Source: Nocardia abscessus NBRC 100374 (lineage in GTDB: Bacteria > Actinomycetota > Actinomycetes > Mycobacteriales > Mycobacteriaceae). Taken from it: DNA of 54,717 nt. A model generated the notes under the pieces. That model was not told the origin of the DNA. It saw only the letters and a program-made list of their open reading frames with translations, and did not search any database. The stretch covers positions 1 to 54,717 of the forward strand of contig NZ_BAFP01000265.1 in assembly GCF_000308455.1 (NCBI RefSeq). The letters are read 5' to 3'. Below are positions 16,571 through 24,617 of this stretch, one piece after another; within the stretch, counting starts at the first letter, position 1; each line of letters opens with the position of its first letter. The position numbers and the translations under genes are program-made.

Positions 16571-17749
16571 ATGACACTCCGTTCCTTGGCCGCACTCACC
16601 GTGCTGGCGATCGTCTGTGCAGTGGGCGCGACCGGCTGCGGGAAGAATGTCACCGAGAACCGGGTAGCGGCGAGCAGCGCCAGTACGGTGCCAACCGCGA
16701 CGTCTTCCACGCCATCCACGACCGTGAATTCGGTGGGCGTGGGCAAACACGAAAGTATCGTCACCGGCCCCGACGCCGAACCACTGATGGCCAGGATCCG
16801 CGCCACCGATCCGTGCTCGATGTTGGATCAAGAGCCGTTGAAGGCGATGAATCTCGGTACGAAGTCATTTACCCGTGAGGGACGCGGGCTCGCCGGATGC
16901 CAACTCAGGGTCGGCGATCACGTGGGCGAATCCGCTTCGAAGGATGCGTTCTACCTATTCGAACTGTCACTCGGCGAGGTGTACGACGACGATGAGCGTG
17001 CACGGGACAAGGCCGAAACGGTCAACGGACACACGGTCTACCGATCCCACCTGGCCGATGAGCCTACTTTTGCCGGCACGTGCTATTACTACGTGCCTGC
17101 CGGGAACACCGGCTTCGCACACCGGCTGCGGTTACGGAAGGTTCCGCCCAAAGGCGCGCCGGACACCACACCGTGGCCCGAAAAGTGCGATGTAGAAAAG
17201 AGCTACGTCGGCAAGATCATCGATCGGCTGGACAACCTTACGCCCCGTGACAAGCCGGCCGACGGGAAGGCGCTGTATGGCAAGAACCCGTGTGCGGCCG
17301 CGGATGCGGTAAAGGCCCGGTACAGCGATTGGATGTTGGACTCGATCGGTTGGATCGCTCCGTATCACTGCCAGTTGAATTTCACCAAACCAGGTGCGAA
17401 ATACAGCCTGCGGGTAGAGCTTTCATTCCGCTTGGACGTGGAGCAAAAGGCGTCGCCCGGGCCGGGTAACGGTGTCTATCAGGCTGCGGGCCTGAACGGA
17501 GTCATCCACCGGTCGTACGTGTACGGTCCGGTGCCGTCGCGTTGTGGCGTCAGCCTGACCTACCGGCCGAGTAGCGACGGCCGCATGAACGGTCATCTCA
17601 TCAGCCTTGCGATCGATTGGTCCGCGCTTCCTCTGGCCCAATATGGCGATCCCGGTCACCCGACGGACGGCAGCTATCCGCCGCTTCCGTTCGACGCCTG
17701 CGCCGACGTCGACGATTTCAGCACCGCCGCGGTGCAGGCCGCGGGCTGA
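16571..17749 (+). CDS. Secreted lipoprotein with two DUF3558-like domains
   Basis: A 392-residue exported protein. MTLRSLAALTVLAIVCAVGATGC is a signal peptide ending in a loose lipobox (ATGC, Cys near residue 23). A Ser/Thr-rich linker follows. Two similar halves come next: one begins DPCSMLDQEPLKAM (about residue 80) and the other NPCAAADAVKARYSDW (about 240), each with paired cysteines, as in DUF3558 proteins of Nocardia and Mycobacterium. AGGACG lies upstream of the ATG at 16571. The role is unknown; a cell-envelope location is inferred from the signal. The doubled domain is longer than the usual about 180-residue family member. Confidence 0.8.
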   Translation: MTLRSLAALTVLAIVCAVGATGCGKNVTENRVAASSASTVPTATSSTPSTTVNSVGVGKHESIVTGPDAEPLMARIRATDPCSMLDQEPLKAMNLGTKSFTREGRGLAGCQLRVGDHVGESASKDAFYLFELSLGEVYDDDERARDKAETVNGHTVYRSHLADEPTFAGTCYYYVPAGNTGFAHRLRLRKVPPKGAPDTTPWPEKCDVEKSYVGKIIDRLDNLTPRDKPADGKALYGKNPCAAADAVKARYSDWMLDSIGWIAPYHCQLNFTKPGAKYSLRVELSFRLDVEQKASPGPGNGVYQAAGLNGVIHRSYVYGPVPSRCGVSLTYRPSSDGRMNGHLISLAIDWSALPLAQYGDPGHPTDGSYPPLPFDACADVDDFSTAAVQAAG

Positions 17750-17793
17750 CTACGCTCCGTCGTGTCCTGGCCGCTGAGGTGAACCGATATCGG

Positions 17794-18582
17794 TCAGCGC
17801 TTCGACGCGACCAGGTCGAGCTGTCGGTCCGGGTGGGACAGGGTGGTGACCACGCATATGCCGAGGGGCCCGAGGCGGTCGTAGAGGGTGGCGGTGCCGA
17901 TCGAGATGCCCTCGGCGGCAACGGCATTCTCGGCGCGCAGGCCGAGCTCGGGGCCGTCCGGTAGCCGCGACAGGGTGAGCGTCATGTCGGCGTTGATGTA
18001 GCCGATGCCGTGCGAACCCCAGTGGCAGACCTGGTTGGTGAAATCGGCGGCCATGGCGGCACTCTGGAAAGGGGTCAGCGACTCCCCGGCCACCAGCGGC
18101 GGAAGCACCAGCCAGCAGATCTTGCGGTCACCGTTCTGGTGGCCTGCGGAATCGCGGCTCCAGTCGCGATCCCCGCTGCGGAACAGCGGCGCGTCGCCAA
18201 CGGTCACGGCCCCTTCCGGCGGAACCGGCAGCTCGTCACCAGCGCTCCACACCCGCCCCTGCGGTGTCGCGCCGGTGCTCATGAACAGCGCGGTGGCGCG
18301 GGCGCGCACCTGATCGTCCTGCACGATCGCCGCATCGGCCACTGTGATCCGCCTACCGGTGCGCACCATCTCGCTGCGCACTGTGATCGGCCGGTCCAGC
18401 ACTGCCCGGAACAGATCCACGGTCAATCTGACGGGAACGAACGTGTCCGGACAGTGCGCCTCGAGCTCCCGCGCCAGCAGCCCGCACACCGGCGGCCCGC
18501 CCAGATGCTCGGGCTGCCAGACACTTCGCGTGATCTCCTCGGCAACCACGACGTCCCCGCGACGGGTGAAGAAACTGAGCAC
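17794..18582 (-). CDS. Acyl-CoA thioesterase family protein (double hotdog)
   Basis: A 262-residue double-hotdog protein of the TesB-like/thioesterase family. It opens with TRSVWQPEHLGGPPVCGLLARELE, in which the P-x-H-L-G-G-P-P-V loop replaces the usual W-GG-G motif. The second hotdog begins near residue 165. It probably cleaves acyl-CoA in the cytosol; the chain length is unknown. The start is GTG with GGAGGTGG 4-5 bases away. The perfect palindrome at 18595-18609 overlaps this ribosome binding region, so a repressor bound there could block both transcription and initiation. Confidence 0.82.
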   Translation of the reverse strand: MLSFFTRRGDVVVAEEITRSVWQPEHLGGPPVCGLLARELEAHCPDTFVPVRLTVDLFRAVLDRPITVRSEMVRTGRRITVADAAIVQDDQVRARATALFMSTGATPQGRVWSAGDELPVPPEGAVTVGDAPLFRSGDRDWSRDSAGHQNGDRKICWLVLPPLVAGESLTPFQSAAMAADFTNQVCHWGSHGIGYINADMTLTLSRLPDGPELGLRAENAVAAEGISIGTATLYDRLGPLGICVVTTLSHPDRQLDLVASKR

Positions 18583-18594
18583 CGAACCACCTCC

Positions 18595-18609
18595 GAGAAT
18601 GGGATTCTC
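18595..18609. promoter_or_regulatory. Operator GAGAAT-N3-ATTCTC, site 1
   Basis: A perfect 15-bp palindrome lies 13 bp upstream of the thioesterase start. The same sequence pattern recurs at 47007-47021, 49817-49831 and 51201-51215. Confidence 0.65.
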
Positions 18610-18666
18610 ATATTACCGATCCGGGCTGGAAGGTGGCGCCGGGCGTGCGGTGCTGCTCGAGCTTCT

Positions 18667-19101
18667 TCAGCGGGTGAGACAGGAGCTGCCGGTGTTGATT
18701 CCGGTGGTGTTGACGTCGACGGGGATGTATTTGGTGCTGGTGTACTGGCCGGGCTCGAGCTGCTGGGCTATGAGGTTTTGGGAGCCACGGTATTTCGGCG
18801 TCCAGATAATAGTGGCCGTGCCGGATTCGGGGTGGTATGTAGTGGGGCCGGGGAGGCGCTCGCCGTTGCCGGGGACCGAGCCGCCCGCGATGAGGAAGGT
18901 GACGTCGCCTTCGTCAGGGGCGGGGGTATCGACGGTGGCGGTCACGGTGTAGGTGCAGCCGACCGCGAGTCCTTCAGGGCCGGCGGCCACGCTCACTCCG
19001 GTGATCGCGGCGGTCGCCTCGGGGGCCGCCAGAACGCAGGTCAGTACGGCGGTGGCGAAAACCGAGGCGGAAAGGCTCAGTCGTCGAGTGCGAGTGCGCA
19101 T
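18667..19101 (-). CDS. Small secreted protein with Ig-like beta domain
   Basis: A 144-residue exported protein. Signal peptide: MRTRTRRLSLSASVFATAVL, running to APEATAA with a likely cut near residue 32. The mature part, VGCTYTVTATVDTPAPDEGDV, followed by a Gly-rich stretch and ATIIWTPKYRGSQNLIAQQ, looks like a bacterial Ig-like (Big/HYR-type) fold. Two cysteines (one in VGCTY, one near the end) could form a disulfide. No enzymatic motif is visible. Nocardia genomes carry many such small secreted proteins. The next gene upstream on the strand, 19231-19668, is also secreted. Confidence 0.75.
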   Translation of the reverse strand: MRTRTRRLSLSASVFATAVLTCVLAAPEATAAITGVSVAAGPEGLAVGCTYTVTATVDTPAPDEGDVTFLIAGGSVPGNGERLPGPTTYHPESGTATIIWTPKYRGSQNLIAQQLEPGQYTSTKYIPVDVNTTGINTGSSCLTR

Positions 19102-19230
19102 GTTCGGTGACTCTTTCGCTAGGTGGAGCGACGTAAGCAGGATGTCGGTGTCGGCCGTGTGAAAGGCCCGGAAGCGTGGGCTCGGCAGGTTCGAGGTGCC
19201 CCGGGGAGGGGAGTTGCGGTCCCGTACCGG

Positions 19231-19668
19231 TCAGCAGGCGGACCGCAAGGACATGTGGTGGATGCGGGAAAGAAGAGCCGGGTCGAAGGTGCCGTGGACC
19301 CACCAGTCGTACTGCCGGCTGCTGTCGGGGAGGTTGATGACGAACTTCGCGATCTCCCCTTGCTGGTGGGCGATGATATTGCCGAGGTACTGCCCGCCGG
19401 CATCGTGGAGCTGGGCCCACATCAGCCAGGCGTCGTGGTCGTCGCTGCTGGTGACCTTGGCCGTGAAGTGTGCGTTGCCGTCTACCTTCAGTACCCATCG
19501 CGCGCCGCGGAACATCGTGCAGTCACCCTCGCGTATGTCGTGGTCCCATGTGAAGACCTTGGGCGAGGGTTGCGCTGACGCGGTGCCGCTGAGCGTCGCG
19601 GAGCCGAGCACCGCGACCAGGGACAGGACGATTCCGCCGAGCGACAGACGCCTGTGAGTCGGAAACAT
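19231..19668 (-). CDS. Small secreted protein resembling DUF6294
   Basis: A 145-residue exported protein. The signal peptide ends LSGTASAQP (cut near residue 33). The mature domain has KVFTWDHDIREGDCTMF, then RWVLKVDGNAHFTAKVTSSDD and DAWLMWAQLHDAGGQYLG, the pattern I associate with DUF6294 proteins of Streptomyces and relatives; I hold that name loosely. Cysteines in GDCTM and at the C-terminus could pair. It is followed 130 bp downstream on the same strand by another small secreted protein, and it is divergent from the caspase-STAND gene. Confidence 0.77.
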   Translation of the reverse strand: MFPTHRRLSLGGIVLSLVAVLGSATLSGTASAQPSPKVFTWDHDIREGDCTMFRGARWVLKVDGNAHFTAKVTSSDDHDAWLMWAQLHDAGGQYLGNIIAHQQGEIAKFVINLPDSSRQYDWWVHGTFDPALLSRIHHMSLRSAC

Positions 19669-19883
19669 TGCTTTCTTCCTCCTGAACCAGGGTGTGAAAA
19701 CGGTCCGGCGACCTTCGAATCACCCTGCTGCACTTATGTTCCCCGCCCGATACGACGCTGTCACGAGGATCGGCTACTCGTCCGCGCCGACTCCGGATAC
19801 GTGTCCGCGCCATTGCCACTACTCGAACCCGAGTATTTGCCGGGGTAGTTGTGTGTCTCGGGGATCTACCCGATAGTTTCACC

Positions 19884-22880
19884 ATGGCCGACAGGTTGAT
19901 GCTCGTCATCGGATGCGAATGTGAGCACTTTCCGCGGCTCGGCTTCACGTCGGAACTCGCGCAAGCCTTGCACACCACCCTCGTGACGGCGGGCAGATGG
20001 CGACCTGTCGACCGCGGCCCGCTGTTGGATCCGACGATCATCGAGCTCAAACGCAGTGTGAAAGCGGCCTTCCGCCGCGCCGACGAGGCGGGTGCGACAT
20101 TGCTGATCGCATTCGTCGGCCATGGCTTCACGATGAACGAGGAAGACTTCTTCCTGCTCGCCCGCGATTCGGCGCAGCCGCTGGACTCCGATGTGGGCCT
20201 GCACCTGGTCAACGTGGTCGCCGAGCAATTGGGCGGGACACAGTCACTGGACGGGCTGATCGTCCTCGTCGACGCGTGCGAGGCCGGAACCGGAGCGCTC
20301 GGCGCGGGTAGCCGATGGGTCAGAATTCTGGAGAAGGCCGCGGGCCGAATGGAATTGCTCGTCGCCTCCGACCACGGCAACGCCTACGACGGGTGCTTCA
20401 CCCGCACGCTGCTGCGAACATTCCGGAGCGGACTGGATCACAGCGGCACGAACCTGCTGTGTGCCGATCTCACACCGGAACTCAGTATCGCGTGCGAATG
20501 GCAGACGCCACGGCATCTGTCGTTCAACGGCTCCCAAGTTCGCCGCGGCGACCTCGGCCTGTGGCTGGTTCCGAACCGGGCACGGCTGCGCGATGCCGTG
20601 ATCGGACGTCCCGCGGCAGGTTTGGTCGATCAGCTGGTCCACACTGTGTCGGCGACCACCACGGTTCAGGAAACCCTCGTCGCGATGGTCGAGTCCGCAG
20701 GCGACCGGCTACAGGCTTTGGTCGGCCCGGCCGGAGCCGGCAAATCGACGATTATCTCCCTGCTCATCCGTCCGGGCCTGACCCCCGCTTTGGGATCGCT
20801 CACCGCGGAATACGTCTCCGCGGCCATCTTCCTCGACGTCTCCGGCACCGTCGAGACTGTGATCGGCGAGTTGGAGGCGCAGCTGGGCGAGCGGTTCGGC
20901 GACGAATTCCGTGCGGCACAGCAATCTGTACGCGCGGAGCTGACCGATTACGATCGCTTCAGCGAGTTCGAGATCCGCGTCGTGCGGCCGCTGGTGCGCC
21001 TGCGGACGGCCGGTCGCCGCATCCGCATCCTCATCGACGGACTGGATCAGCCGCAGGAGGGTGGCCGCGACGGCCTCATCGCGGCGGTGGTCACCCTGAC
21101 GACCGATGACCGGCTCCGCCATGTCCGCGTGGTCGTCGCCATCCGGTCCGGCACCGGTGTCGAGGATCGGCCGGAACTCGCACACGCGCGGGTATTCCCG
21201 GTACATCCCCCATCGCTGCCGGAAATCTTGCACGAACTGGCCTCATCCGAACGCGATGTCCCCCCTGACCTGGACCGGGCGCTCGGCGCGCAGATCACGG
21301 TCATCGGTGGCGGCTGGCTCGTTCCGCGGCTGATCTCCGAGGTCGATTGGGCTATCGACCGGCCGACCGGAGCGGTGGACCTGCACTCGCTGGTGGTGCG
21401 CCGCTACCGCACCGCTGCCCGCCATCGTGCCCGGGCCGCGTCGACCGGTCGGCTGGTCGCGCTGCTCGCGGCGGTCGGACCGGGGCCGGTCGCTCCGCTG
21501 CGGTTGATCTCCGAGGCCCTGAACAAACTCGGACCGCAGGTGGCGCTGCCACAACTGCGCGATGTCGTCGTGGATCTCGGCATCCTGGTGGCGCGCGGAC
21601 ATCCGGGTGCGGAGGACGAGCGGGTGGGCTTGGCGCATTCGACGTTCGCCGACCCATTACTTCAGGCCGCCGCTACCGCGGACCGTCCAACCACGCTGCT
21701 CGACGCCCATTCGGTTCTCGCGTCCGCGCTGACGGAGCTGACCGGGCCCGACGTAGACGCCTATGCGCAGTCGGCGGCGCCGCGTCACTTCCTCGGGAGC
21801 GGAGCTGCCGCTCGCGCGGTGGAATTCCTCGACCGCGCGGATTCCGGACGCCGAGCGATCGACAACCGAGCCTCGTGGGAGACCTGGCTGGTGGCCTTCG
21901 AAGAGGCGTTGCCGCCGCACGACGTCCACCGGATAGCCGCGCGGGCCCGGCTCGCACGCTGGACCGGCGACGCCGGTGAACCGCACGCGGCGAGGGCGCT
22001 GTTCGCCGAATTGGTCGAGGACTGCACGCGAATATTCGGCCCCGACCACAGTGAAACACTCACCTGGCGAGTGCAACTCGCGAACTGGATCGCATATTGC
22101 GGCGACAATCGGCTCGCGATCGCGATGCTCGACGACCTGCTGCCGCTGCAACTGGCGATCTCGGACCCGGAACACCCCGATGTTCTCCGGATACGCGCGG
22201 ACCTCGCTTTCTATATCGGGCAGAGCGGAGATATCGCCGGAGCGCGTGACCGGTACGCCGAATTCCTCCCCGTGCTCGAGCGTGTCCTCGGCGCCACCCA
22301 CAACGATGTCCTTCGCGTCCGCGACCAATACGCACGTTGGATCGGTGAATCCGGTGACGCCGCCGCGGCTCTGCGGATCTGCTCGGAATTGGTCCCGGTC
22401 TGCAGAGAGGTGCTGGGAACCGAACATTCCGACACGCTGTGGGCCATGGGCAACCTCGCGTGGTGGACGGGGATGGCCGGCGAAACCGAGGACGCCGTCC
22501 AGTTGCATCGCGAAGTGCTGGATTTGCGCGAAAGTATCTCCGGCACCGAACACCCCGCGACACTGGTGGCGAAAGGCAATTTGGCCTACTGGTACGGCCG
22601 AAGCGGTCGCTTCACCACCGCGCGGGACATGTTCGCCGAACTGCTCGAGACTCGTCTGCGGATCTACGGGGAAGCGGACTTCGAGACCCTGCTCGCCGGG
22701 GACAACCTCGCCGAATGGACCGGCCGTGCCGGCGACGCCGTCGGCGCCCGTCGCTGTTATGCGGAACTGCTCGCCGTGCGGCGACGGGTGCTCGGAGAAG
22801 ACCATCCGGATACGCGAAAGACCCGCGATCGACTGGAGTCGTGGACCGATGCTCCCGGACACGGTCGGGACGGCAGTTGA
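19884..22880 (+). CDS. Caspase-like protease - STAND NTPase - TPR protein
   Basis: A 998-residue cytosolic protein. Residues 1-235 form a peptidase C14 (caspase/metacaspase-like) domain with the catalytic pair in place: His80 in LIAFVGHGF and Cys132 in IVLVDACEAG. The NTPase follows, with a P-loop GPAGAGKST (281-289) and Walker B ILIDGLD (382-388). Helical and winged-helix-like segments come next. Seven 42-residue repeats (about 690-983), each opening LAxW and ending GxxHPxTL, are kinesin-light-chain-type TPRs. STAND ATPases with protease effectors are known from apoptosis-like and phage-defence conflict systems in multicellular bacteria: the repeats sense, the NTPase oligomerises, the caspase cuts. 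ATG 19884 is used because homology starts there. No obvious partner substrate gene is adjacent. Confidence 0.88.
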   Translation: MADRLMLVIGCECEHFPRLGFTSELAQALHTTLVTAGRWRPVDRGPLLDPTIIELKRSVKAAFRRADEAGATLLIAFVGHGFTMNEEDFFLLARDSAQPLDSDVGLHLVNVVAEQLGGTQSLDGLIVLVDACEAGTGALGAGSRWVRILEKAAGRMELLVASDHGNAYDGCFTRTLLRTFRSGLDHSGTNLLCADLTPELSIACEWQTPRHLSFNGSQVRRGDLGLWLVPNRARLRDAVIGRPAAGLVDQLVHTVSATTTVQETLVAMVESAGDRLQALVGPAGAGKSTIISLLIRPGLTPALGSLTAEYVSAAIFLDVSGTVETVIGELEAQLGERFGDEFRAAQQSVRAELTDYDRFSEFEIRVVRPLVRLRTAGRRIRILIDGLDQPQEGGRDGLIAAVVTLTTDDRLRHVRVVVAIRSGTGVEDRPELAHARVFPVHPPSLPEILHELASSERDVPPDLDRALGAQITVIGGGWLVPRLISEVDWAIDRPTGAVDLHSLVVRRYRTAARHRARAASTGRLVALLAAVGPGPVAPLRLISEALNKLGPQVALPQLRDVVVDLGILVARGHPGAEDERVGLAHSTFADPLLQAAATADRPTTLLDAHSVLASALTELTGPDVDAYAQSAAPRHFLGSGAAARAVEFLDRADSGRRAIDNRASWETWLVAFEEALPPHDVHRIAARARLARWTGDAGEPHAARALFAELVEDCTRIFGPDHSETLTWRVQLANWIAYCGDNRLAIAMLDDLLPLQLAISDPEHPDVLRIRADLAFYIGQSGDIAGARDRYAEFLPVLERVLGATHNDVLRVRDQYARWIGESGDAAAALRICSELVPVCREVLGTEHSDTLWAMGNLAWWTGMAGETEDAVQLHREVLDLRESISGTEHPATLVAKGNLAYWYGRSGRFTTARDMFAELLETRLRIYGEADFETLLAGDNLAEWTGRAGDAVGARRCYAELLAVRRRVLGEDHPDTRKTRDRLESWTDAPGHGRDGS

Positions 22881-22943
22881 AGGGGTGGCGATCTCGGCTT
22901 GGCTGCCGGACAAGCCGTGGCCCGGGTTCTCCCGCCGGCACGG

Positions 22944-24455
22944 TCACTGGGTACCGGCGGCAGACTGGGCACGGCGTTGTGCCCGCGACGTACCGGAGGT
23001 CGAGACGGGTTGGACGACCCACCAGGCGATCGCGGTCCATATCGAAGACAGCAGGACCGCGCCGATGACGTCGGTGGGGTGGTGCGCACCGGCATAAATT
23101 CGCTGCACTCCCACCAGCGCGGGAATCAGGATCGGCGCGGCGGCGAAAAGCCGGTACCGGCCTCGGCGGGTGGCGGCCCACAGGAGTGCGGCGGTGCCTC
23201 CGTAGAGCGTCAGCGAGGCAGCGACGTGCCCGGAAGGGAAACTGGCGGTGGGTGGAAGCTCGGGATCGAGGTGGGAGACCTGAGGGCGGTCGCGGTCGAC
23301 GATCGCGGCGGTGGTGAGAAACAGCGTGATCTCACCCAGCAGTGCGATGCCGAGGAACAACACCGGTCGCCAGCTGCGGAGCAGGCCCACGGCCAGTGCG
23401 GCGACGATCAGGGCGACCGTGATGACCGCGGTGGTATTGCCGAGTTCGCCGAACACGCCGAGGAAGGAGGTGAGCGTGGGGTCACGGTGCTCGGCGAGCG
23501 CTGCCACGATGCTGTGATCCCACCGCAGGACAGGGGTCTCGGTCTTCGGGGCGCGCACCAGCATGCCGATTCCGACGAGCAGTCCGACGAGCAGCACCCA
23601 CGCGACCGCTAGTTCGCCGATCCCTCGCCATGGGTGGGGCAGGGTGGGCGGATGCCGAACCGGGACCGGCCGCAAGTCGTCCTCGTCGGCCGGTGGTACG
23701 TCACCGGGTAGCGGGCCCGCGTTGTCGACTCGGGCGTCGCCCCGCCATCGGTGGAAAGCGACGGTGGCCAGCACGAGCCAGAGCGACCCGAGTAGCCAGC
23801 CCGCGAGGACGTCGGTGACGTAGTGCACGCCCAGGGCTATCCGGCTCAGCCCGACTGCGATCACGATCAGGACTGCGAAACCGATCAGCGCGCGGCGTGG
23901 GCCAGCTCGCAGGGTGGGTGCGAAAACCAGCAGAACAACGCCGTAGCACACCAGTGAGCTCATCGCGTGTCCGCTAGGGAAGCTCCACCCGCCGGTGCTG
24001 TAGACGGGAGTCTCCACCACCGGACGTAGCCGTGCGACAAGCTCTTTGACGACCGGGTTGAGGATCAGTCCGCCTGCGCCGGTGAGCGCCACGTAGACGG
24101 CGAGTCGTGGTAGACGACGCAGCAGCAGCCAGAGTCCGCCCACGGCGAGCACCAGGACCAGCGTGCCGGTTCCTCCGAGATCGGTGATACCGGTGAGAAT
24201 GTTCTGCAGCATCCTGTTCTGCGCCACCACGGAGACCAGACTGTCGGTGATCGCCTGATCCGCAGTCTGCATCGGTTCCCACCGCGCCCGGACCAGTGCT
24301 GTGAGCACCCCGAACCCGATACCGACGGCCGCGACGCCCAGCAACGCCGCGGCACTACGGACAGCGAATCGTTCGGCGGCCGCATTCCGATGGACCGTGC
24401 CGCCAGGGCGGTCGGCGCCCGTCGTGGCATACTCGCCGCGCCGGTCGACAGACAA
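22944..24455 (-). CDS. Tandem PAP2-superfamily membrane phosphatase (two PAP2 domains in one chain)
   Basis: A 503-residue polytopic membrane protein containing two complete phosphatidic-acid-phosphatase-2 domains. Domain 1 carries the three catalytic motifs KELVARLRP, PSGHAMSS and SRIALGVHYVTDV. Domain 2 carries VDRDRPQ, PSGHVAAS and QRIYAGAHHPTDV. A cytosolic linker with ADEDDLRP separates them. It should dephosphorylate lipid phosphates or polyprenyl pyrophosphates at the outer face. A TTG start at 24455 is chosen because AGGAGGTG precedes it by 4-5 bases; the upstream ATG at 24596 lies in weakly coding DNA. It ends tail to tail with the caspase-STAND gene. It is next to the NRPS operon on the same strand, but the 162-bp gap and different theme argue against membership. 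Confidence 0.85.
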   Translation of the reverse strand: MSVDRRGEYATTGADRPGGTVHRNAAAERFAVRSAAALLGVAAVGIGFGVLTALVRARWEPMQTADQAITDSLVSVVAQNRMLQNILTGITDLGGTGTLVLVLAVGGLWLLLRRLPRLAVYVALTGAGGLILNPVVKELVARLRPVVETPVYSTGGWSFPSGHAMSSLVCYGVVLLVFAPTLRAGPRRALIGFAVLIVIAVGLSRIALGVHYVTDVLAGWLLGSLWLVLATVAFHRWRGDARVDNAGPLPGDVPPADEDDLRPVPVRHPPTLPHPWRGIGELAVAWVLLVGLLVGIGMLVRAPKTETPVLRWDHSIVAALAEHRDPTLTSFLGVFGELGNTTAVITVALIVAALAVGLLRSWRPVLFLGIALLGEITLFLTTAAIVDRDRPQVSHLDPELPPTASFPSGHVAASLTLYGGTAALLWAATRRGRYRLFAAAPILIPALVGVQRIYAGAHHPTDVIGAVLLSSIWTAIAWWVVQPVSTSGTSRAQRRAQSAAGTQ

Positions 24456-24617
24456 TGCAACACCTCCTGCGATCGTGGGACACCCCGCCGTGCGGCGAAG
24501 ACCCGCGACAGGCCGCCGGACAACCTCCGGGCCTGGATATCGTTCGTTGTCCCCGGTTTCCCGTAACGAGCGGCCGCAATCAATCCGGATAGTCACGCGC
24601 GCCGCACGCGTCGGCGA

